From Bacteroidota bacterium (lineage in GTDB: Bacteria; Bacteroidota; Bacteroidia; NS11-12g; UBA9320), in assembly GCA_018700895.1 (NCBI GenBank), contig JABIUV010000026.1, positions 78,970 to 142,969 of the forward strand: a DNA stretch of 64,000 nucleotides. Direction: 5' to 3'. The translations under genes were made by a program, and so were the position numbers. The notes under the pieces are model-generated. The model was not told the DNA's origin, searched no databases, and worked only from the letters and a program-made list of their open reading frames with translations. This document shows, piece by piece, positions 56,750 to 64,000 of this stretch. Every line of letters starts with the position of its first letter. Position 1 is the stretch's first letter.

Positions 56750-58267
56750 TTATCGGATTACGCATATTTTTTTGGTATACAAGTCGTATTGGGTATTCAG
56801 CTTTAGGTAATAGACCCCCGTAGCCAAGTTTATGTTGCACCTCGTGGTGCCTTTTTCTAAATTATTTTCTTTGTATACCATAACTCCCTGGTTGTTAATT
56901 ATTTGCAAATCAAATTTATGTAAAGAAGTTAAGGTGAAAAATGACGTAGTAACGGGGTTTGGATAAACGTTAAAACTCTCGTCCTTTTTCATTTCTTTAT
57001 CACTTGTTACTAAACGATAATCCAATGCACTTTCTTTTGCCATGGAGGCGATTTTTTGAATGTGATTATCATCACTCGTCAGCGTACCAAAATTTAGAGC
57101 TAAATCTAGCTTTATGTGGTCTTTTGCCTTAAAGTCATTATGTTCATTAATCCCTATTATCGTACGTTTCCCAGGTGAACTATTTGCAGGGATTTCTTGC
57201 CAATTCATCCCGTTTTCCGGGCTTTGAGCAAATATATAATTAGCGGGTTGCGTAGGTATTACGCCGTCTCCACCTTGCTGTAAAAGTTGGCCGTTTTTCC
57301 AATTGCCAAGTCCTAGTTGTATAAATTCGTCGGCGGTTGTTGGAGTGCCGTTTACGTTGTTAGTATTGTCAAAAGCGATACTTTTGGTAAGGTTTTCGTT
57401 CAGAAATGTGGCAGAGACAAAGGGTAGCTTATTCCCAAAATGATCGTCATCAAAATCATCTCCGTTGTAGATGAAGATACTCTGGGGAAATAGTTCTAGC
57501 GTCCCGGCATAATTATCATTTGGGTTGCCGCATTCACCATCTAAAAAAAAACCAATATTGATTTTTGGGTAATCGTTTATGCCTCTATTTATGATGAAGT
57601 ATTCTAGGTATACGGCATCATTATTTTCTAATACATAAGCCATAAATTGAACCTCAATTCCTAGCTCCAAGCCAAATGAGGCCCTATGCTCCTCAGCCTT
57701 ATCATTAAAAACGCAGTAAGCTGATTTTGTGCCTTTTATGGCTGGATAGTCCCCTAGCGTGGCATCGTATATTCCATCGTTATTGGCGTCTATAAATGGG
57801 GCAAGGTACGTAGCGAATCCTCCATTTCCGTTGGCAGGCCATTCCGCAATACTCGTTGGGATTTGATAATCGGGATTCCTCAAATTATTGCGGTGCTCTT
57901 TGATTTGATCTTGTGTGACAGTCCATACGTTTTTCCAGCTATCGGAATTGTCTGTTTGGCCAGTTAACGTGTCGATAGGTCCTCCCCAAAAATCAAATGA
58001 GCCTACACTACTCAAACGCTGCACCGCCGAATGATATAACCCGTTTTGGTCTTGGGCTACGATGTATAAACCTGCTTGCCTGAGAAAATGGTTGTTGTCA
58101 TTATTCGTTACGCTAGACTGGGGCGATAAGTCATTTACATTTATACCTAAGGTGCCGTTGTAGTTTATACGCAAGTTTACTGTCTTGCCTAATGTGGCAA
58201 AGTCCGTTTGTGCGATTAAGGAACCTACACATATAAATATCGGAAAACAGAGTATCTTAAGTCTCAT
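56750..58267 (-). CDS. Secreted protein with calcium-type repeats, T9SS type A
   Basis: About 505 residues from the ATG at 58267, which overlaps the stop of the barrel protein by one base (TAATG). Signal peptide ending SLIAQ. A long domain has FIDANNDGIYDATLGDYPAIKG, a DxNxDGxxD calcium-loop motif, and GFFLDGECGNPNDNYAG. A C-terminal type A sorting domain starts at YPNPVTTSFFTL and ends KICVIR. I do not recognise an enzymatic fold. The coupling to the barrel/anti-sigma gene makes it a candidate for control by that sigma factor. Confidence 0.8.
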   Translation of the reverse strand: MRLKILCFPIFICVGSLIAQTDFATLGKTVNLRINYNGTLGINVNDLSPQSSVTNNDNNHFLRQAGLYIVAQDQNGLYHSAVQRLSSVGSFDFWGGPIDTLTGQTDNSDSWKNVWTVTQDQIKEHRNNLRNPDYQIPTSIAEWPANGNGGFATYLAPFIDANNDGIYDATLGDYPAIKGTKSAYCVFNDKAEEHRASFGLELGIEVQFMAYVLENNDAVYLEYFIINRGINDYPKINIGFFLDGECGNPNDNYAGTLELFPQSIFIYNGDDFDDDHFGNKLPFVSATFLNENLTKSIAFDNTNNVNGTPTTADEFIQLGLGNWKNGQLLQQGGDGVIPTQPANYIFAQSPENGMNWQEIPANSSPGKRTIIGINEHNDFKAKDHIKLDLALNFGTLTSDDNHIQKIASMAKESALDYRLVTSDKEMKKDESFNVYPNPVTTSFFTLTSLHKFDLQIINNQGVMVYKENNLEKGTTRCNINLATGVYYLKLNTQYDLYTKKICVIR

Positions 58268-59745
58268 TATAGGCCAATTCTCAATGCTATGTTGGTAAAT
58301 ATTCCCCAATCTTTTTGAGAAAATTCTGTATTATCTCTCAGTGCAGAATTGAGCTGCACATAACCTTGTGGATAGGCGAGAATGGATACGCGAGGTGTAA
58401 TACGGTACTGTGCTCCTAATCCAAAGAGAAGATTATTGACTCCGAGAGATCTGCTAGGTAAATTAGCATAATTGGTTAACGTATTATTAGGCTTAAGCAA
58501 TTGGCCGTTTTGTACGTTATTTATGCTTACTAACACACCTGCTTTAGCAAGTAGATTCCAATCATTTTTATTGACCAATAGTCGTTCAGCTACTAGCGGT
58601 ACATTGTAAGATGTAAAGGTGTTGATAGTCGAAGTTGCGTTGGTCACTACAGCCGTAGTATCTGGAATAGTTTCGGTATAGGTTCGCTCTATTGTACCTA
58701 ATACAGGGTGTATCACCACTTCTTGATAAGAAACTTCTTTCATCTCTATGGTGTATACTGTTTCACTATGCGACATCATTTCTTTTCGTTGAGTGAAATT
58801 TAAGCCCGTTTGCACGTTCCACTTGGGCGAAAATTGATAGATGCCGATCAGATTAATCTGGTTGGAGAGTTGAGGTGATTCTGTTCCGTTTCGAGCAGAG
58901 ATATAGTCAGCATCTGAAGCTTGTATCACTCTAGATGCATAGCCCAATCCTGCACTTGCTTGTATTCTCCATTTACTTAGGGCTACTAATTTACTCGTGG
59001 GTAGCGGAGAGTTAGCTCCTTCGGTATTTGGATCTGTGTTGTTTTGTTCGTCTGAAGTGTTAGGTTCAGATTTTTGTGGGACGTCTAGGCTCAAATTCTT
59101 CTGTTTCTCAGTTTTCTCGTCAGAGCCATTTTGGAATGTGCTGATATCAAAATCCTTGTCTACTGTTTTTTGCTTATTGCCAAGGTAAAGAGTGGCCTTA
59201 TCTTTATCGTTTAATTTTCCATTTGCGGTTATGTTGGCAAATAAGGAGGCCCAATCATTTGATTTATTGCCTTGCCCCTGGTCTGATTTTGGTGGTTGTT
59301 CAATTACACCTTTAATCGATTTCAGATTGCGGTTAGCTAATGGAGTGTAGTTAGATTCTTGCGGTCCTTCCACATCGAGGTTTTGCCTTTTTTGCGAAGA
59401 TTTTTTAATAGCAGATGTGCCGTCGTTTTCATTCTCAACTGCACTCATCATAGACTTGTCAGAGTTGTCGACTTCTTTTGGTTGTTTCGATTCTTGAGGA
59501 ATATCTACTCTATCGTAAATACTAGTTGTGTTTTGTGACTCAACAGCCAAGTCTTGCTTCGTATGGCTCAGGCTTATGGTGGCCAGTGAGCCCACACAAA
59601 CCAACAGAGCTGCCCCTGCCCAAAGCCATATAGCTCTTTTCTTTTTGGCACGCTTAGCTTGGATAGCATCAAAGAGTCCCGCACTTGGCGTAGTCTCGAA
59701 CCTATCAAATTTCTCTTTGAAGATATTTTCTATCTTGTTTTTCAT
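58267..59745 (-). CDS. Dual membrane-spanning anti-sigma factor with C-terminal OM barrel
   Basis: 492 residues with an unusual architecture. Cytoplasmic N-terminus (1-37) with the anti-sigma-like motif EKFDRFETTPSAGLFDAI; one inner-membrane helix (about 39-60, WLWAGAALLVCVGSLATI); a long polar, low-complexity periplasmic linker (61-256); and an outer-membrane beta-barrel domain (257-492) starting SKWRIQASAGLGY, with alternating strands to ALRIGL. This is the layout of the dual membrane-spanning anti-sigma (Dma) proteins described in Bacteroides thetaiotaomicron. It overlaps the ECF sigma gene by four bases. Inference: outer-membrane state is signalled directly to the sigma factor. Confidence 0.75.
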   Translation of the reverse strand: MKNKIENIFKEKFDRFETTPSAGLFDAIQAKRAKKKRAIWLWAGAALLVCVGSLATISLSHTKQDLAVESQNTTSIYDRVDIPQESKQPKEVDNSDKSMMSAVENENDGTSAIKKSSQKRQNLDVEGPQESNYTPLANRNLKSIKGVIEQPPKSDQGQGNKSNDWASLFANITANGKLNDKDKATLYLGNKQKTVDKDFDISTFQNGSDEKTEKQKNLSLDVPQKSEPNTSDEQNNTDPNTEGANSPLPTSKLVALSKWRIQASAGLGYASRVIQASDADYISARNGTESPQLSNQINLIGIYQFSPKWNVQTGLNFTQRKEMMSHSETVYTIEMKEVSYQEVVIHPVLGTIERTYTETIPDTTAVVTNATSTINTFTSYNVPLVAERLLVNKNDWNLLAKAGVLVSINNVQNGQLLKPNNTLTNYANLPSRSLGVNNLLFGLGAQYRITPRVSILAYPQGYVQLNSALRDNTEFSQKDWGIFTNIALRIGL

Positions 59746-60314
59746 ATACGTTGTATGCCGTACTTGGCAAGTAATTTCATTAAACTTTGTTTGGCTCTAC
59801 TGTATTGTGTTCGGCTGGTGACATCTGTAATTTCTAGCATTTCACCTATTTCCTTGTGGCTGTATCCTTCTATGGCATATAGGTTGAATACTGCTTTGTA
59901 ACCTTCTGGCAATTCTTGGATTACAGTGAGTAAGCTATTAGCCTCCATATTACTAATGATAGAAGAATCAAAACCCTGCTCGGGAGTAGTGTCAAGACTG
60001 CCGGGTTCAAACTTGCGAATACGTTTATCATTACTTTTTAATGCTGTGAATACCACTATTTTTCGAATCCATCCTTCAAAAGAGCCCTGATTTTTGAAGG
60101 TTTTTATTTTATTAAAAACTTTTATAAAAGCATCTTGGAGCACATCTTCTGCCTCCATCTTGCTATTGCAATATCGCATACTTACACCCATCATTTTAGA
60201 CGCGTATTTCTCATACAATAATTTTTGACAATGCACATCATTTCTGATACACCCTTTAATGATTTCAGTTTCATTCAATTGGTTTGCTTTGGTATTGTCT
60301 TGTTCGTGGTTCAA
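59742..60314 (-). CDS. ECF-type RNA polymerase sigma factor
   Basis: 190 residues. Region 2 has QKLLYEKYASKMMGVSMRYC and EAEDVLQDAFIKVFNKIKTFKNQGSFEGWIRKI; region 4 has LPEGYKAVFNLYAIEGYSHKEIGEML with a helix-turn-helix ending SRAKQSLMKLL. No extra domains. The last four bases overlap the start of the barrel/anti-sigma gene, so the pair is translated together. It heads the sigma, anti-sigma, T9SS-A, T9SS-B gene row on the minus strand. The promoter region is AT-rich with no exact TAnnTTTG, in keeping with possible self-regulation. Confidence 0.93.
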   Translation of the reverse strand: MNHEQDNTKANQLNETEIIKGCIRNDVHCQKLLYEKYASKMMGVSMRYCNSKMEAEDVLQDAFIKVFNKIKTFKNQGSFEGWIRKIVVFTALKSNDKRIRKFEPGSLDTTPEQGFDSSIISNMEANSLLTVIQELPEGYKAVFNLYAIEGYSHKEIGEMLEITDVTSRTQYSRAKQSLMKLLAKYGIQRI

Positions 60315-60446
60315 TGGAGAGACTCGTTGCCGTGCAAATATGTTGCATTGGTTTATAAAAATATTATAAAATCACGACAAAGCATTTCCAAACAATTTAA
60401 TATCAAGCTGTTACCACGTCAAAAAAAAATGCAATTTTGCCACACA

Positions 60447-61514
60447 ATGCAGGTTTATACTCAGAAAGAATTAACTCAGATAAGTTTAGACGTTTTCAGA
60501 GCCATGGGTGCTAACAACGACCACGCTCAGCAAGCTACAGATGTGCTTATAAGTGCAGATATGCGTGGTATAGACAGTCACGGTGTTTCTCGCTTGGTGG
60601 GTTATGTGGCCCTATGGGAAGCGGGACGTATCAATATGAATCCCGATATTAAACTTGTAAGAGAGCATAAGTCTACATTTACCATAGACGGAGACAGCGG
60701 ACTAGGCTTAGTAGTAGCTCCTGAAGCTATGCGTATTGCGATAGCCCGAGCGGAGCATTATGGCTCCGGGTGGGGAGCCATACGTAATAGTAATCATTTT
60801 GGTATAGCGGGATATCATGCTATGATGGCATTGCCTCATGATATGATAGGTATGGCAATGACCAATGCAACTCCTTTTATACCACCTACGCATAGTAAAG
60901 AAGCAATGCTCGGCACTAATCCTGTTGCATACGCTTTTCCTACATCCGAAGAAAATCCTTTGGTAATCGATCTAGCTACAGCATCGGTAGCCAGAGGCAA
61001 AATAGAAATAGCACGAAGAGAAAATAAAGAAATTCCAAAGGGGTGGATGGTAGATAAGCACGGTAACGTGAGCCAAAATGTAGACGAGCTAAAAGACGGT
61101 GGGATGCTTACGCCTCTCGGCAGTTTAGAAGAGCTAAGTAGTCATAAGGGGTACGCCCTTGGCGGATTGGTTGATGTGCTTACAGGCGTATTATCGGGTG
61201 CTAATTATGGTAAATGGGTGCCGCCTTTTGTGCCATATCTTCCTCTTTTGCCAGATTTGCCGGGTAAAGGCTTAGGTCACTTCGTAGGAGCAATGGAGAT
61301 AGAAGGGTTTAGACCAGCAAGCGAATTTAAAGCGAGTATGGACCACTGGATTCAGAGTTTTAAATCTGCAAAGCGGATAGATGCCAATCAAAAGGTTTTC
61401 GTGCCTGGTGAAAAGGAATACATAACGGAAGTCCATCGCACCGCAAATGGTATTCCTCTCAACGATAAGGTCGTGGCGGACTTGGAAGGTCTTCAAAAGA
61501 AATTTGCGATATAA
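60447..61514 (+). CDS. Ldh2/malate dehydrogenase family oxidoreductase
   Basis: About 355 residues from the ATG at 60447 (an ATG at 60429 is also possible; longer frames enter the sigma-factor promoter). The type 2 malate/L-lactate/ureidoglycolate dehydrogenase family: DMRGIDSHGVSRL near residue 40, GAIRNSNHFGIAGYHAM near 112, the NAD-binding ATPFIPPTHSKEAMLGTNPVAYAFP, and GKGLGHFVGAMEIEGF near the C-terminus. It reduces or oxidises 2-keto/2-hydroxy acids with NAD(P). The exact substrate is not evident. It is divergent from the sigma-factor gene and single-gene in context. Confidence 0.88.
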   Translation: MQVYTQKELTQISLDVFRAMGANNDHAQQATDVLISADMRGIDSHGVSRLVGYVALWEAGRINMNPDIKLVREHKSTFTIDGDSGLGLVVAPEAMRIAIARAEHYGSGWGAIRNSNHFGIAGYHAMMALPHDMIGMAMTNATPFIPPTHSKEAMLGTNPVAYAFPTSEENPLVIDLATASVARGKIEIARRENKEIPKGWMVDKHGNVSQNVDELKDGGMLTPLGSLEELSSHKGYALGGLVDVLTGVLSGANYGKWVPPFVPYLPLLPDLPGKGLGHFVGAMEIEGFRPASEFKASMDHWIQSFKSAKRIDANQKVFVPGEKEYITEVHRTANGIPLNDKVVADLEGLQKKFAI

Positions 61515-61593
61515 GCAGGAAAAAGAACATTAGTTGGAATATCACCACACTGATTCTAAATAAATTGACTTTTATGAATATTCTCCTTAGCAC

Positions 61594-61626
61594 TTGGAGT
61601 TAGTCTCAATCTTGAGATTAAGTTTG
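61594..61626 (+). promoter_or_regulatory. Promoter with internal palindrome before the 505-residue secreted protein
   Basis: TTG at 61594-61596 (-33) and TAAGTTTG at 61619-61626 (exact -7 box) with a 22-base spacer. Inside the spacer lies a 14-bp palindrome TCTCAA-TC-TTGAGA (61604-61617), placed like an operator. The ATG is at 61634, only seven bases after the -7 box, so the mRNA would be nearly leaderless or the start lies slightly later. Confidence 0.5.
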
Positions 61627-61633
61627 TGCCAAT

Positions 61634-63151
61634 ATGTTGAATAAGTTAACCAGCAGTAAAGTTTATAAGATATACCTCATAGCTACGGTGATGCTCTGCG
61701 GTTCTTTCGCTTCGCTTGCCCAAATCACCTATGACAAAACGATGGAGTACGATTACTTTGAATCGATACAATCCACAGACAATTTCCTCTTCACAATGAC
61801 CCTGATAAAAGGTACGTATGACCAGAGTGAGTTAGTTATTTTTAATCACGAAGGTGGAGAGTTAAACCGAATAACGTTTCAGGCAAAACGCAGACCTAGC
61901 ATTGTACAGGTAGGTCAAATGGGAGGAAACACCGTTTTTGAAATGAGTACAGGCGAGTTTGTAGTCATAGATGCCACTGGAAAAGAAGTTGCTCGCCATA
62001 CCATAACGCTAATGGATAAGGTGCAGACACAAGTAAACTATATTTCTGATCAAGGACTTACGGTGGTAATGAATGTGAAAATTAAGAAAGTAGGAGCAGG
62101 GCTTAGGGTCATACACTATTCACCTTCTTTTGAAGAAGCTTGGAAGTATGAAGATATTACCGAAAAAAGTAAACTTCGAACAGATGAAGTAGCAGTAAAT
62201 AAAGCTGGAGATGTCGCGATTGTTTACAAGAAAGGAAACACCTACGATATAGGGATGTATCTGATATCAGCCGCAGGTGAACTAAAGGCCAATGTAGATA
62301 TTGACAAAAAAGGCGGAAACCTTTCGGCGTATAAGTTTGAGTACCTAGATAACGGATACTTACTGTATTTATCTGATTATGGGTCTACGAGTACAGAGAT
62401 GTTCAAAGGTATCCCAACAGGAATGAATGTTATGGTTCTGGATGCTAACTCTGGAGCTATTAAAAGTGAAACAGAAGTGAGTTTTGCAGAATTGCAGGCA
62501 CTAGTAGGAGATAAACGTGCAGACGGAACACCCGTATACAAAGAAATTTCTCCCGCACTACATACCCTCGAGGTGGTGAAGTTGGATGGCAAAGACTACC
62601 TCGTATGTGAGAGTTACTTGTCCAAAGACAGAACTAAAAATGTACCATCGAGTACGCCAGGCAACCCTGGCACGAATACTTATTACACACAAATGGAACT
62701 GATGGATTACTACCTGCTAGACCTAGCCGCTCCACTTACTAACCCCACACGTGTATGGAAACAAACGCGTGTTATAGAATTTGAACTAGGGAGTTTTGGT
62801 AACGCTAGCTCGGCGAGAACTACTATGGCTCACAATGGACTGTTTAGCTACCAAGGAATGTATGATGGTGAAATATTGAGTCGCGGTTACGGTCAAATGC
62901 ATAATTACTTAACGCTCATAGACATTAGCAAGGGCAAAGAAGAACTCAACAAACGAACATTTTGGGGTAAGCCTATTAGTGATGAGTTTAAAGTGAGCCC
63001 ACAGCGTAAGTCATACAATGCCAGTTTTGGTGGCACTTCATTACCCAAGTACTACGCTACAGAGGGAGTCCTTTCACACAAAGGTGCCTTTACTTTGTAT
63101 CAGTATGATAATGTGACCAATACCTTAAATCTTGCAAAAATTAACCTCTAA
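61634..63151 (+). CDS. Secreted protein of unknown function
   Basis: 505 residues. Signal peptide with a hydrophobic core (YLIATVMLCGSFASLAQ), then a beta-rich body with repeated short motifs such as DGKDYLVCESYLSKD, GEFVVIDATGKEV and NKAGDVAIVYKKGNTYDIGMYLI, which read like blades of a beta-propeller. No lipobox and no T9SS sorting domain, so a soluble periplasmic or otherwise exported protein. I do not recognise the family. It is followed after 16 bases by another secreted protein of similar style. Confidence 0.65.
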   Translation: MLNKLTSSKVYKIYLIATVMLCGSFASLAQITYDKTMEYDYFESIQSTDNFLFTMTLIKGTYDQSELVIFNHEGGELNRITFQAKRRPSIVQVGQMGGNTVFEMSTGEFVVIDATGKEVARHTITLMDKVQTQVNYISDQGLTVVMNVKIKKVGAGLRVIHYSPSFEEAWKYEDITEKSKLRTDEVAVNKAGDVAIVYKKGNTYDIGMYLISAAGELKANVDIDKKGGNLSAYKFEYLDNGYLLYLSDYGSTSTEMFKGIPTGMNVMVLDANSGAIKSETEVSFAELQALVGDKRADGTPVYKEISPALHTLEVVKLDGKDYLVCESYLSKDRTKNVPSSTPGNPGTNTYYTQMELMDYYLLDLAAPLTNPTRVWKQTRVIEFELGSFGNASSARTTMAHNGLFSYQGMYDGEILSRGYGQMHNYLTLIDISKGKEELNKRTFWGKPISDEFKVSPQRKSYNASFGGTSLPKYYATEGVLSHKGAFTLYQYDNVTNTLNLAKINL

Positions 63152-63167
63152 ATTTCAGAATAAAATC

Positions 63168-64000
63168 ATGAAGAATATTTTAACAACAGCACTTTTGTTA
63201 GTGTGTGCTTTGACAGCAATAGCCCAAGAAGCTATGCGAAAGCAATATGTAAATCCAGCACAAGTAGTTGGGGTATATAATTTTGGCAGGTACGCTGCAG
63301 CCTTGTCTAATGAAGGGGTACGAGCAATGGACCAAAAGCAACTGTATACCTTGCATTTTTTGGCTGAAGGAATAGCTAATCAGGAGATTGCAGTGCCTAC
63401 GGGAAGTAGCATTTTTAATGTAGAGTCATCTGCCAACAACAGTGCGATAATTTTTAACGGGAGAAATGAGGTTACCGTAGTAATGATAGCGGACGGTGTA
63501 GATCCTGAATATGTCACGATAGAGACGGCAGAAAGCTTTAATTACAATAGAATAAACACCTCGGCCATAGACGATAAAGGTAATATAGTATTGGTACGTA
63601 ACTACTCACAAAATGGTGTAGATGAGAACGGACGTCAGATAATCGTAGAGCGTGGTCTTGAGTATATACACCTTGCCGCGGATGGTACGGTTACTTTCAA
63701 GCGATTGGAGAAGCAAAATATAGAACGACCATTTAATTTGGTAAATATTTTTCCTACCTCATCAGGAATGGTTTATCTCATGGAGTATAATGGACGAAAG
63801 AAAAGCGAATATGAGCTTAAATTGAATATCTGTGATGATATGGGAAACCCATTAGGAGAGTATACCCTTACTAATGAGCAGACCTTCTTTCCTTCGGATA
63901 TCATCAATGATAACGGCAAATTAGTAATGGCGGGTTATTACCTCAATGGCACCATCTACTCTTCCAAGAAAACAGAAGGTTTATTTATGACCATATTAGA
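63168..64000 (+). CDS. Secreted protein of unknown function, partial (C-terminus outside window)
   Basis: An open frame of 277 codons runs from the ATG at 63168 to the window end without a stop. It begins with a signal peptide (KNILTTALLLVCALTAIAQ) and continues in a beta-rich style with IDDKGNIVLVRNYSQNG and AADGTVTFKRLEKQ, alternating like propeller repeats. It lies 16 bases after the 505-residue protein and resembles it in general make-up, so the two may be an operon of related products. The C-terminus, including any sorting signal, is not visible. Confidence 0.7.
   Translation, partial: MKNILTTALLLVCALTAIAQEAMRKQYVNPAQVVGVYNFGRYAAALSNEGVRAMDQKQLYTLHFLAEGIANQEIAVPTGSSIFNVESSANNSAIIFNGRNEVTVVMIADGVDPEYVTIETAESFNYNRINTSAIDDKGNIVLVRNYSQNGVDENGRQIIVERGLEYIHLAADGTVTFKRLEKQNIERPFNLVNIFPTSSGMVYLMEYNGRKKSEYELKLNICDDMGNPLGEYTLTNEQTFFPSDIINDNGKLVMAGYYLNGTIYSSKKTEGLFMTIL

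Noticed and set aside
56664..56840. N-terminal extension of the giant T9SS type B protein
   Set aside because: It overlaps the upstream gene in another frame and puts the signal peptide about 60 residues inside; start moved to 56663.
1..64000. CRISPR arrays, insertion sequences, rRNA genes and prophage
   Set aside because: No regularly spaced repeats, transposase motifs, rRNA segments or phage structural genes were seen on either strand.

Overview
The window is AT-rich chromosomal DNA from a member of the Bacteroidota. Four things point there: SusC/SusD, type IX secretion (T9SS) sorting domains of both type A and type B, promoters with the phylum's TAnnTTTG -7 box, and typical gene orders (bamD-rpoZ; tRNA-tuf-secE-nusG-rplKAJL-rpoBC; relA/spoT-fur-purA). 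The large proteins with a gliding-motility-type C-terminus and the laminarin-type glucan locus suggest an aquatic or marine gliding relative of Flavobacteriia or Saprospiria. The class cannot be fixed by eye.

Layout. 1-6.0 kb: the end of a bamD-rpoZ operon (minus strand), then an alpha-oxoamine synthase, a helix-hairpin-helix membrane protein, an acyl-CoA dehydrogenase, rpsU, a XerC/D recombinase and hpf. 6.1-19.5 kb: a textbook promoter drives tRNA-Thr, Tyr, Gly, Thr, tuf, tRNA-Trp, secE, nusG, rplK, rplA, rplJ, rplL, rpoB and rpoC, with a hairpin between rplL and rpoB and a strong terminator after rpoC. A DUF3467 gene follows. 19.5-23.9 kb: a lipoprotein, a chromate-type transporter, a T9SS-sorted glucan-binding-like protein, a Nudix-type regulator and a short-chain dehydrogenase.

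23.9-42.8 kb: an eleven-gene minus-strand polysaccharide utilisation locus (PUL) for beta-1,3-glucan (laminarin type), in order of transcription: SusC, SusD, PKD/CBM-like lipoprotein, GH16, clan GH-A hydrolase, a 1150-residue phosphorylase (best guess GH149), GH3, GH17, GH30, GPH-type sugar symporter and a second GH17. Signals at the N-termini suggest a division of labour. GH16, SusD and the PKD protein face outwards. GH3, GH17, GH30 and the clan GH-A enzyme are probably periplasmic. The phosphorylase and the last GH17 have no signal and should work in the cytoplasm behind the symporter, giving glucose-1-phosphate. No regulator lies inside the locus. A strong inverted repeat sits in front of susC.

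43.1-48.1 kb: relA/spoT, fur, purA and fabD, tightly packed. 48.1-60.3 kb: an ECF sigma factor overlaps a protein that joins an anti-sigma-like N-terminus, one inner-membrane helix, a long periplasmic linker and a C-terminal outer-membrane barrel (a dual membrane-spanning anti-sigma factor). Downstream of it lie a T9SS type A protein and two giant paralogous T9SS type B proteins. This sigma-barrel-secreted-cargo cluster and the GH149-containing PUL are the two most interesting systems here. 60.4-64 kb: an Ldh2/malate dehydrogenase family enzyme and two secreted proteins of unknown function, the last cut by the window end.
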